Below are positions 63,101 through 64,000 of a stretch of 64,000 nt of DNA, one piece after another (positions within the stretch are counted from its first letter, which is position 1; the number at the start of each line of letters is the position of its first letter). The notes under the pieces are model-generated. The model was given only the letters and a program-made list of their open reading frames with translations. It was not told the DNA's origin and made no database searches. Source of the stretch: Halomonas faecis (GTDB taxonomy: Bacteria; Pseudomonadota; Gammaproteobacteria; Pseudomonadales; Halomonadaceae); NCBI RefSeq assembly GCF_010993975.1, contig NZ_JAACZO010000011.1, forward strand, positions 434,001-498,000, written 5' to 3'. The position numbers and the translations under genes are program-made.

Positions 63101-64000
63101 GCCGATCAGTTCGACCAGGGCGGTATCGGCTGAAACACCGTGGTAGCCGCTGGCATCGACCTCGAGATCCCCGCCGCTCCCGGCGCGGGTCACGCTCACC
63201 CTCTCGATGCTCTGGTACGTCGACTCGGTCTCGGCGCCGTCATCGACGAGAGTGAAGCCCGCACCATCCAGAATGACCTCATCGATGGCATCCGCCACGG
63301 CGAGTTCCAGGCGATCCTCTCCGGTGCCGCCGACGACGGTATTCGCTCCGGCTCCGGCCACCAGGCGGTTGTCACCGGCCACGGCATCGAACTCGCTCTT
63401 GCCCTGGCCACCGATCAGGGTGTCGTCGCCACCGCCGCCCTGCAGATACACGTCACCTGTGAAGGCACTGGCATCCAGGCGGGTGTCGCCACCATCGATG
63501 GCCTGCAGCAAACCACCCTCGATATTGGACAGGACGTCCTCGCCGATCCGACGTTCCTGACTGCGGCTTGCCGTGTGAGACGCCGACCCTTGAGCCGACG
63601 CGGCCACACCGAGCAGGGCAAGCCGAGCGTCACCCGGTTCGGCCTGGGTCATGAAATCGCCGACGAAGCGCACCGTCCAGGCCACGCTTCCATCATCGGC
63701 ATCGAGTTCGCGGGCCACCTGGACATTACCCGCACCGATGCCGTCCATGCGTTCCAGCACCTGCTGGATCTCCAGCGCCTCGGCATCGGCGGCGATGGCT
63801 TCGCTGCTGTCATCATCGAAGAAGAAACGGATCGCTTCGCCGCTGTCGCCGTCCCAAACGAGGCGCTGCTCCTCGACGGCATCGCCGTGGACGAGTTCGT
63901 CGTTCTCGAGTCTCAGAGCGCTGTCGGAGACTCCCCATACGCTGTCGTCGCCCTCGCCACCGTCGAGCATGTTGTCGCCGGCGTTGCCGAACAGCACGTC
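39185..64000 (-). CDS. Giant RTX/solenoid-repeat surface or secreted protein, partial (5' end outside window)
   Basis: The open frame runs uninterrupted for 8271 codons from the window edge to the stop at 39185; RTX-like repeats are already in progress at the edge, so the true N terminus is upstream and the GTG at 63997 is not a start. Layout from the N-terminal side: RTX-like GGxGxD repeats (63.25-64 kb); Ala/Asp-rich part (~61.5-63.2 kb); thousands of residues of Gly/Ala/Val solenoid repeats (~51.6-61.5 kb); haemagglutinin-like beta repeats with charged inserts (~45.5-51 kb); 24-residue repeats (~45.3 kb); Calx-beta-like modules (~42.5-43.9 kb); RTX and GD repeats (39.9-41.7 kb); an acidic C-terminal tail. 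I see a single cysteine, 16 residues from the C terminus. No transmembrane helix or barrel is evident. Most likely a calcium-binding giant adhesin/biofilm protein exported by the co-encoded genes; the exact family is unsure. Confidence 0.92.
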   Translation of the reverse strand, partial: DVLFGNAGDNMLDGGEGDDSVWGVSDSALRLENDELVHGDAVEEQRLVWDGDSGEAIRFFFDDDSSEAIAADAEALEIQQVLERMDGIGAGNVQVARELDADDGSVAWTVRFVGDFMTQAEPGDARLALLGVAASAQGSASHTASRSQERRIGEDVLSNIEGGLLQAIDGGDTRLDASAFTGDVYLQGGGGDDTLIGGQGKSEFDAVAGDNRLVAGAGANTVVGGTGEDRLELAVADAIDEVILDGAGFTLVDDGAETESTYQSIERVSVTRAGSGGDLEVDASGYHGVSADTALVELIGTDDYASVLEAEERGGEIDEENGDLLDALRLGLSVGAAEQQTLGLDNVRTLGELVEVLDGAEGVSAEFDLETGRLDVTADGDLAVEGLGTEAAAVETLFDALGMRLTDVSGTSWQSDALQAGGISVAMLADAKLTATGSAGDDRFQLTAMAEHDIDGGGGSDTLVATHAGDMQLSDSELVYDFNESDAVTALLAGIESAVLMVDDGAATADVDASGFGGEALRLQTHVVGELVGSSSVATRFDVLIQDLDAASDTVDVTSYHAADRIQVMASAQTQGDSLDAFGAVDVSGDADLTYAWDGDVTLDDSVNDTQIDHAVTLAADGTLTLEGARIGTQGHELTLAANAIEILGTSSYTSSLVTNGGDLTLEAAAIEIDDGAILNALGDDDSTAGDDGTLALHAQPMSYFNGGPANGFVDVGLFDLSVTIGEATLQGGDIVIDSRIVDPDRSLIQVESGNATFDGAVDSTLGFLEGLSVFASISTLIADSSIEIGEEASLTATGDIDIDSEIELAASLKPTEAWGLGVSVSVLTARSNVHVHGDLSAAGDITLNSRVDTTQSVTAAPSGVGGVAGSAVVAVLDTESRVMVWDEATLDAGGDIVVDAATVDRSALTAISGASKGKVGVAVAVGVENGFTEAQLAGTATAGGSITVEATTEREGISGTQFFALPTSGNGVTASAGTAEVQGSGLLDGAEKTAKSTGKSTAKSPLVVFDPVKDKLKSWAGSVGDKLKVSSLKDKLSGGDGESLDLAAAVAVLVDSNVAEARLGLDEDRNRDGEVVATRSDIEADGSVEVTALSQHRPSVSASGSAAKDGVAGPDSKSNPLSDRVKNKIASKTGTSGTADGSAKDKKQTENGTEKEDQTAKVAISGAASVGILDNSATATIEGNVDLDAGETVDVDAQSLNEIDPDGLFGANLFNQIKDMADGESGATFQSDAGEVALDKGDTVQVADDHTAGGDAGNVYEFTGDNDTTIDLSAEDFGDTARWEKQGTPLEQQIPALIATVGGYLGSTFGLKGSFDSWTQATANGEKLALAAAANVFVLDQHSDARIRDGARLNVDGASSIADGLDPEDGQAVSVTAESVNDLFNAVGNLNLPGLGGGNDLNARKWQKSLVQKPSVGTESDGVAIGAGFTANVLGSTANAEIESGVTLLADSLDVRADNGGLVLGIGASGGKAQKVAFNASAIANVVDNQTHAGIGNDGAIKVGNGHVDFDDADSPALRVSANDDSYVINLTGSFSSSGQAAVGASAGVSVVERDTRAWIGSADENASPLGSLVVGGNVEVSADNGGVIVDVAIAGSVAGSKTQSSQDSGGSSGGSGSGEDDPGKWPNNQAKYDDVIAELQGKLGQGGGSGGSGGSQQSSTGVGLSGSALVHVGNDVTVAAIRGLETFEAEGDVSVAANDSTHLGLLSGGAAVSKGSGKSVAVAGAAAIAIQDGETLAEVADIDDWTSGDLAINAVRDGWSVLASAAVAVATGAKGAGVAGSASALVSQRTVDARLLRLDAGEMGVLGVSARDAANTVLIAGGVAAGGNAGVGGSAAVSYLSHEVNAEVSEIAAAASRLAVDSVEVLADSDALVVSLAGSAGVATGGKGFGLAGSVGVNIVENTTTARLDQAHFDLSDSSASEADVSVIARDRASIWSLAGAVGVGSTTGFGAGIGVNSVANDTTAVVEGGSLRGAEQVSVLAEATGLIRSFAIGVGASNKVAGSGSVAANLLANGLTARVEDADIEVVEDADRDDSGGLAVAVDDTAQVISITGAAAGAGKAALAGSVSVNVLGNDRVAEIEGGTIDAAGDVLLDARGDTLVVAVALGGAGAGKVGLAGAITVAVMSGETRAQVFGGADITAGGSITVQGVDASRLVVVSLGAAGAGKVAGGLSSSTTQLDNAILASVADSDLTAGEDVRVFAGLADDQAFDEFDFAAVGLDVDLASYGTEPADGEDDSDIAERDTGKLDMSAGIINVSIAGAGGGSAAGAGAVGLNWLRTSVRAEIAGADSVIEADDDVSVAARDRSQLLNFAFGVAGAGKLAGGAAIAFNYIGGDPSDPSRSLASDDGNDPSQDMFTVDGEPTGANPGEVAAVIDGATVTADVDDDGSGDVSVTAGAESTLFNLTAGGAGAGKVALAGSIGINFVKHDVKALIEGGADVHGSRVSVLADVAPISINVAGAASGAGAAAIAGASATTDLNSSVIARISGADTSVTATHGDVSVIAEMRRVYSDSIISNDDLTQDGDVDDEDVRSPEDVDTGDDELSAPSPTEADDQIFSFALSGSGAGKAAVAGALSLNWLRSTAEASIEGATVEALHGAVTVAARDDIGMSSFTVAVGAAGAFALSGYMSYNYVGGNPGDSGDEDSNLVSARIEDGAEVTAQSIGIEATSDSAISSYVLGASVAGFAAIAGSTSLNFTRKLVEAEADDATLTATNGDIAIGANDTSTILSAAGQVSVAVKGAAAGLTVAYNDIANTVRAGATDASLEAQSEGDVLIDANAATSGLTVVAGVSYGTFGSAAANAVSALVGNQVDAFIDGGSVTADGNVRVHADSQDRNLIVVGTVSVGIAAVGGSVGVNLMDTHTAAWIGGGASVTARGNGDAMTVRKNGDAGFEDASRSGVAVLATSQASFDSFAVSVAGSVGGGLAANVTVDGIAGSTRAYVDRAAVNSDADAVVRALHRSVGDSGGGSANISGGASLVAGVDTSLMSHQTTAYVRGQGDEDVVDVSADGDVIIEARADLDLTSVVVGVGGGAVGAAGSAGAVKLDLATHAYAQDAQLEAGNDIRIDAGNEVEARFVVGAVSVGSVAAGASVAVGLLDPVAEAEVLGSQLTAGRDIAVNAEQKLQTGITVATASIGSAAIAGSVSVMTSNAETAAHVGASDAGRASALEAGNDVDITALTQTRMNPRDSDADYTQVVGSATAGFVGAGASVDVMVLREKTAATIGNGSTVEAEGDITVDAELTRTINSTVIAFGLGVGAAFNGSISVISLGSGLTEASQGEIEELDSLLGDAFGNSGDFAMPGQDDDVSEPEEELDDDEQAEFDENYDEPDNPGGDTQANRQRNNDALTRLSFDVTLPEQDADGQTVGDTAATVGRDVTLEAGGDITVEADETLDSSTLTGAGGASLVASVGASLSVLEQKGAVTASVGAGSTLEAGGDISVDAGYDGDASLESYGGTASLKYSVAGQSATLLDSSEQLAYLEGETGNRDGVSVTQAETLSVLANADRDYSLEAAGGAVGQIAVGLSVAIVEVTGGTEAHIGQGATLGDRHAVDDAQNLDAIIDEVTVSATSDDTIDMLAVAVGAGAAGGAGVDMEVTLDNAVTAYLAKGSSTLAGSVAIEAYQTPEISAEVFGVSAGGGAVGVSGSYVTLAADIEAWLGTPDGNAEGLSLTAEQLRVEAALERPDGGNGDTVHAEATGISGAVLGVDASFLRLTDTTRAIATIGASASVTLMALPAYQQQRLQTLKSELSDDTYADDDLWGDWDVPEDPADSLTVDDLPAPTVRLSVEASQASRLVGDLGSYAGGGVAVGMALASLDQRTETEARVDDGAEVEVFGAEAADDASGSPVSVVALSEQVSRLHTEAIAGGLGAGAGVEVELVSDGSVLTEVGDEARLNVFASDATLTLAATQTLDVDGTLRAVAGGVIAGAGANADYLLSPDTQVTIGNGADLDAGAISAKATSNVLKTGVAGAGDYNSDGEVYGLAAGGGAGTLMTVEATTRVEVGEDATLTARTDTGSGDINLRAFNDIDVRDQGSLIAGGLLSGGGMNTEIDADAVTATVSVGDDSNVTAHGDLYLAANTQANLAAVIYIDSYAGVSVSVGTSTASISPVNEVRLDGASVTALDTAWLMAGRNSSQISDEYRVVATVDTFSTSALPIDVVDATATLHRDNRIDVDADSEVLTRGDINLLAEDFDGAAMLARAKAVNWVNAAAGAIDAALGGGGTENTGGTADAESTGSVTVDGHLETGLDRNQRLVIDLADGVSLDEIDEGNLPLDELFEAVDGFDDIGFSLRIGGVDTELFDDLKEAKDRLENYLGVGSDRVIEEFRAEVERLEQRLIDQGLAEEVDGETVLLNPDIVEIVLDDIDATAGRIDVRADHLVGSGDFVSPKGSNVTVVNKTPGWIVVNDITIPETLGGLYFNGVEMASDDTIAEANIATPVGQSPNFGYSGDPDANPTPTVTIVNTYANVPDSGHEAEIREALGVSEGFELVIDAFDRDAVMSSVKIQGNVYAPLADALILAGKDFVLDNDAESILDGDGASMVLGSLDLAAEDTIDISGVSRETLGELPYKTIREFTEGWTAPAGMETFDTSDMPGWLADFFEKINERIEENDRTDEMFEALEDMSRGDLTVARTINIEADLINLNGRIESGVDHFDVTITSDDADIIRRNLARGESSAFRLKDASQRSGLDIGFNPETLQIELTDAVVGGGDVTIDGRLINTGMGEIDVMAGYGSIDVDNQTAYALSLADLNVENPGDGSLTLIDRYRDSGDVISKLEVSRQEDGTFRVEQDGSESIYTLSQMLGNEAINDDGDTLDLEFLPKANTRYAFEVLQVEETRKKYVISTSEWAGIDALASDPPDDYESSNQTLSKKLLPEGESDKGYIYLGDDDQNDYQYRSETTDQDDFPDDGGDGVRYVGAEGEDDAIKLSDDKYVDEGYYYTSGLEEVDSTWYGKKTYELELTSRTIESIRHTHDIAADNAVGIDFFGREQGSINVSSVGDIVLDGDVAAGATGSVTLESTQGRIVNGADDTPSVSGAEIDLDAASGIGQVSAGEPSPVVVEMLDPADDTDFSGTLSATSDSGDILLHGNGSLTIDQVVANRGDVELSVVRSLQGDDDDSLVAGQAITLSAGSDIGNEDQRLRLDTSHRDASATEVQRANDVLVIDNGQGGGDVFIEEIDGHLRVDSIETAGDVTVHVTTGDLLDVNATAERDERTYEELKDGVWAALSLTDGSRQEDAIERLENRRSGEYRSYWQERLGLSDDHLGELENGESYRFREAGDHAVLVIVDEDGELVRAADLSPTGEEGAEHRLYTGDSSYETLSRDDLESAASLDLDGLDADLANVLEALIEDGGHVIKGAALSLSAATEVTYRRWVAYDPDAEIRFDDDKRQAMLAQGENESEIEALETTRTERFHELHENFSEETDVYLADHVVEVSQAEKDELKADIKVWTEKQLLSLVGEGLLKETTDTQVEIEEPNIDAGGAITIVTQSGSVGSVDGYEVISLDGGENAFQGLTDDQRVMLSAAERNDITYIEGGLLDTEVDFRVESQGDDGNRLIATFTGDGDWNDSGFEIGDTLYLNGEETLNYTENGRYLTVESIDGIELVMSTEADVQAETGQAIQLGKVLLDPLGAGDDVDLTHIVIDQREDVNVAQRDASSGISVDAAEALYLGSEDDLVLSHIRAGADLRIKVGGGIVADGAVIEATDAILEAATGGIGTRTNPIELRLGSDGDGLITARAQESIHLETVDGRDITVASLYSERGDVVLDSAGDIRDGLAHDLLKVLADTITLSAAGGIGDLATGDALEVEARERVDATAHGGDISLDSPDNDLRVGHLQTDGDVRLAALSSILGTNGEDDLLASNVTAHDLLLVTTVGGVGSVDRDLVTDTSGRLDIDSNDSLYLTELSDSLGLGTVSAGGGTASGNNLAFITALGAIRNALEADEDFNLLSANVHLIASGNVGERSDVITAKIGQLEGRSTGGSVFFDNSGELRVSASGLNAAGDIELTTNSPVIVEEDMSSETGNIVLTAKENPHGPNDNGDTVTFTNGVTVDAAEDLLIHAADGVIVDDADVTIVAGRDILAEIELPSSVGEASNLDDVTATSELQGSWTAGDRLRVDMSDKAQRFTVVDGADIEANEIVIDAGDGDNRLTLNGSLESRVRGIEIRTGTGDDTLELDGEHIAQSGDIDVLTGDGSDHLVLDGELTARTGDINVLSGAGSDDLTLSGNFTAESGNVDIQTGSGDDALELGGVLAAETGEIHIRTQDDSDTLTATGSMVATRIIIDGGGGDDDLSLAAESLEGELHLLGGEGDDFLEVIELNDREARLYMDGETGSDSYRIVTRDQAGAGDNGNYRITVSDSGPLNAGLDDLVIEGRGVDGGDGEGFEDLFLIRRNFIARLDGDVDSGVMGDDVERIDYDDSLNSRIRVNGYGGDDAFIVDDTATLMTLDGGDGDDRFQVGQVFAENPSDPDQLEDGVYQNSGVREEDRIETNRVTQGWLSTGNRESMVIYGGDGEDEFVVYSNKGLLRMEGEAGNDNFVVRAFVTESDIEVRGGADDDNIEYNINAPVDIDGGSGFNTLTVLGTEVGDNFVITEDGVFGAGLNIGFANIEKVEVDALEGDDTFFVLSTAFDVTTELIGGLGSDSFIIGGDVTGRVVSQDAEGTSSLITHGLFSDDEAYAALLGGGVPVSVATPDQGVVSIDQGDGTFLLEGGDAQSYWLDLALPDDGDIADGTLVSLTVSAALSSTQDRLNAQRRVGNGDPATVLLSADGENFQRALNVDFVYDADSGWTQQQEIHVQAPEDGVIEGTRQVTISHMARVQAPEGEETPEALAEIENQPIGNAMITVFDRDQGDIFLDVPGERLDLIEGDDTTGQSQRFEFSLSTPPKPGEEITVTLSYPADQLEVDQEAFTFTEDNWDELQSVRVSAVADGDTENRLDTQIDFEIASSLDAGDSVYDDAEPGSARVIVYDGDSAGLVIEQSGQGTVVGADGTTDSYQLRLTRAPSGDVTVHVNSDGYTDVQIGDDVFLDEVLGEDEAFAVAVKSAEHAGSRLVLGEGDWDSLGVRVGMLLEIDGQGGLFKVNNLDGDTLHLTADHVFDETVDTLTVNRVQAPAVTFTADDWYDKVEVTLAYDPDYVAAEGSEFDKVFAPREHILDRIRGPLILEGGTSDTDRSLSDAIMLPTEDAGELSDEARGIVTGEVEMTDTDEVIFYGDASVADLEGELTATTLTGLGMEEGSLEQDDGYGGTVVTERGVTYHGFEVVDLRLGSGNDELAIDADPARFQGEVTLESWDEGEQSLLERDGGSWLDDGFRRGDSVHFDDERYVIRDIVENGRGLVLAASLGELGFAGEHHIDLIREMPLTVVHGGGNRSEHGERGGDTITVSGGYAAQMPLVVFGDTSRSGEPYSAEGGYNTALSQRFTEFGNNTLDASGAIGGVTLVGGAGNDTLIGGAGNDQLFGGGGDDTLDATAGGNNHLYGDGGLDVDLSTRLSLAASVMTLHDAQASIELPTGDSLAPGDDVLLGGDDNDILLGDHGRIELAAREGMDALRLLNSDRVIRLTSTDTARGGDDSLSAGAGRNVLVGGTGSDDLVITGATSESAHQLYGDNVELAWTVDGVLTRAISTAVEVGGDDRVTVDAGDVTWIGGVGNDELTIREAAQTSTHELFGDNVELGWTVEGVLTDATTLSPQAGGDDAVEVNAGRVTAIGGIGDDTIVAGDQPNVILGDAGSMHWDIAGTLRRVETAYPDRPGDDDITVGDGGNVILAGDGDDRVTSGDGQDLIAGDHAGIDFDAQGRVVAFQSIFFGVGGDDEILSGAGDDWVIGGHGSDAIDLAAGNNVVLGDNGRIVAVDGVRSLVESLDTRASTGGNDVIAMGLGDDQVIAGVGRDATRNVGGESIAIGDDGRIISDAQGRYRIAETGDPSLGGVDRLFGGRDRDLLFGGAGGDRLEGGDGKDILFGDFGKVSRMDGMLSVEATSLFEGGNDAIYTGRGGDIAIGGAGGDGFSANFNEDYVVGDYGRFRFAIEPPAETERFVSLVTLAQGRLDLLRSSQESLYSRDAGEADDSEDGGDEEASPWLLSGMGGGSGTDRHGGMADSPGLADSGIQRMQSLIAEWQQREGRSLRGTIASQVAADVNDLDRLLQDNPPAGGNATAGGEAANEVTESREAPPVDGESSTAEEVPAAEEEAPSEDVSDAHELIEQSGLEMPEEWLATLSASLGWGLAKAQVGGSASANWRLEALRRECAARDWQRLSDDEESP
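39188..39900 (-). other. Acidic C-terminal tail of the giant protein
   Basis: About 235 residues after the last repeat: a helical stretch (LVTLAQGRLDLLRSSQESLY), Glu/Asp/Ala/Gly-rich low complexity, then a helical end with EMPEEWLATLSASLGWGLAK and the only cysteine. Type I (HlyA-like) substrates carry their signal at the C terminus, so this tail is a candidate export signal, but it shows no recognised T1SS domain. Confidence 0.55.
39902..41385 (-). repeat. Nine GD repeats of ~58 residues
   Basis: Units begin with a [IV]xLGDxGxI-type motif: LLGDHGRIEL, LYGDNVELAW, LFGDNVELGW, ILGDAGSMHW, IAGDHAGIDF, VLGDNGRIVA, AIGDDGRIIS, LFGDFGKVSR, VVGDYGRFRF. They recur about every 174-188 bp and each contains a GGDDxI / GGxGxD RTX-like half. 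The regular period suggests a stacked calcium-binding beta-roll. Confidence 0.85.
41570..41690 (-). repeat. Classical RTX nonapeptide run
   Basis: Encodes LVGGAGNDTLIGGAGNDQLF followed by GGGGDDTL, matching the calcium-binding RTX consensus GGxGxDxLx over four successive units. Confidence 0.9.
42520..43870 (-). repeat. Calx-beta-like modules in the giant protein
   Basis: Three to four diverged beta-sandwich modules. Marks are YxLxLxxxP strands and a closing FTxxNWxxxQxVxVxAVxD pattern (FTFTEDNWDELQSVRVSAVA; VTFTADDWYDKVEVTL). Such modules are frequent in large bacterial adhesins and often bind calcium. Confidence 0.65.
45130..45475 (-). repeat. Five tandem 24-residue (72-bp) repeats
   Basis: Units of the type GxGxDDLxLxGxLxAxTGxIxV recur with an exact 72-bp spacing (for example TGTGDDTLELDGEHIAQSGD; TGDGSDHLVLDGELTARTGD; SGAGSDDLTLSGNFTAESGN). 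They join an RTX-like half to a beta-helix-like half. Confidence 0.85.
47570..48380 (-). other. Charged helical insert in the giant protein
   Basis: Unlike the surrounding beta repeats, this part is rich in Glu, Lys, Arg, Leu and aromatic residues (ENRRSGEYRSYWQERLGLSD; QAEKDELKADIKVWTEKQLL). It probably forms one or two helical domains projecting from the solenoid. Function unknown. Confidence 0.6.
49100..49660 (-). other. Tyr/Asp-rich non-repeat insert in the giant protein
   Basis: Contains several tyrosine-rich stretches (GYIYLGDDDQNDYQYRS; KYVDEGYYYTSGLEEVDSTW) unlike the rest of the protein. It may be a discrete binding module; I do not recognise a family. Confidence 0.5.
59010..59190 (-). 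other. Gly/Ser linker pair in the giant protein
   Basis: Two Gly/Ser-rich stretches (DSGGSSGGSGSGEDD and GQGGGSGGSGGSQQSS) flank a short helix (WPNNQAKYDDVIAELQGKLG). They look like a flexible hinge within the solenoid. Confidence 0.7.
60520..61040 (-). other. Lysine-rich islands in the giant protein
   Basis: Two Lys/Thr/Ser-rich segments (EKTAKSTGKSTAKSPLVVFD with VKDKLKSWAG; NKIASKTGTSGTADGSAKDK) stand out in an otherwise strongly acidic protein. They may be flexible, positively charged surface loops. Confidence 0.65.
63250..64000 (-). repeat. N-terminal-side RTX-like repeats of the giant protein
   Basis: Encodes DVLFGNAGDNMLDGGEGDDS at the window edge and YLQGGGGDDTLIGGQGKSEF with VGGTGEDRLEL further in, showing RTX-type GGxGxD repeats also in the N-terminal direction and that the gene continues past the window. 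Confidence 0.8.

Noticed and set aside
63995..63997. GTG at 63997 as start of the giant protein
   Set aside because: The codon before it continues an RTX repeat in frame, no ribosome-binding site is visible, and no signal peptide follows; the gene extends beyond the window.
39185..64000. Giant protein as a classical autotransporter
   Set aside because: The C terminus is acidic and helical, with no 12-strand barrel or YadA-like anchor.
1..64000. tRNA/rRNA genes, insertion sequences, integrases or prophage genes
   Set aside because: None seen on either strand; the window looks like stable chromosomal DNA apart from the unusual giant locus.

Overview
The window reads as chromosomal DNA of a high-GC gammaproteobacterium, most likely a halophilic member of the Halomonadaceae (Halomonas/Chromohalobacter type). 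This is inferred from the gene order of the flagellar locus, enteric-type sigma-28 promoters (TAAAGTTT-N11-GCCGATAA) and strongly acidic low-complexity stretches in many proteins. No taxonomic marker gene is present, so the assignment is an inference.

Region 1 (1-30.5 kb) is a large flagellar/chemotaxis locus. From the left: a PAS-GGDEF-EAL protein (cut by the window edge) downstream of an Aer-type energy-taxis receptor; flaG with a textbook sigma-28 promoter; fliE on the opposite strand; a long tightly packed run fliFGHIJK-fliLMNOPQR (C ring, MS ring, export gate, ATPase complex, hook-length control). Facing it are flgKL (own sigma-28 promoter, terminator after flgL) and flgBCDEFGHIJ (rod, hook, L/P rings). 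Divergent flgA and a sigma-28-driven flgMN pair follow. flhAB, fliC, fliD, fliS and fliA are not in the window.

Region 2 (28.4-32.4 kb) holds two divergent c-di-GMP genes: a dCache-HAMP-PAS-GGDEF diguanylate cyclase and a PAS-GGDEF-degenerate EAL protein. Their shared intergenic region carries sigma-28-like promoters in both directions, which ties them to the flagellar regulon and places them next to the adhesin-like locus.

Region 3 (32.4-64 kb, all minus strand) is the striking part. A single gene encodes at least 8271 residues (its 5' end lies beyond the window) of RTX-like repeats, thousands of residues of Gly/Ala/Val-rich solenoid repeats, Calx-beta-like modules and a nine-fold 58-residue GD repeat. 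It is followed, apparently in one operon, by a GAF-TM-HlyD protein, a PqqD-like/M50 metalloprotease/HlyD fusion, a shortened SecA-like ATPase and a small periplasmic HlyD-type adaptor. No ABC transporter, TolC or two-partner TpsB gene is visible. I infer a dedicated export/processing system for a giant surface or secreted protein that does not match the classical type I or type V layout.

A plausible overall logic is the motile-to-sessile switch: flagellum and aerotaxis, c-di-GMP enzymes under flagellar sigma control, then a giant adhesin with its own secretion apparatus. The link between the three regions is inference from proximity.
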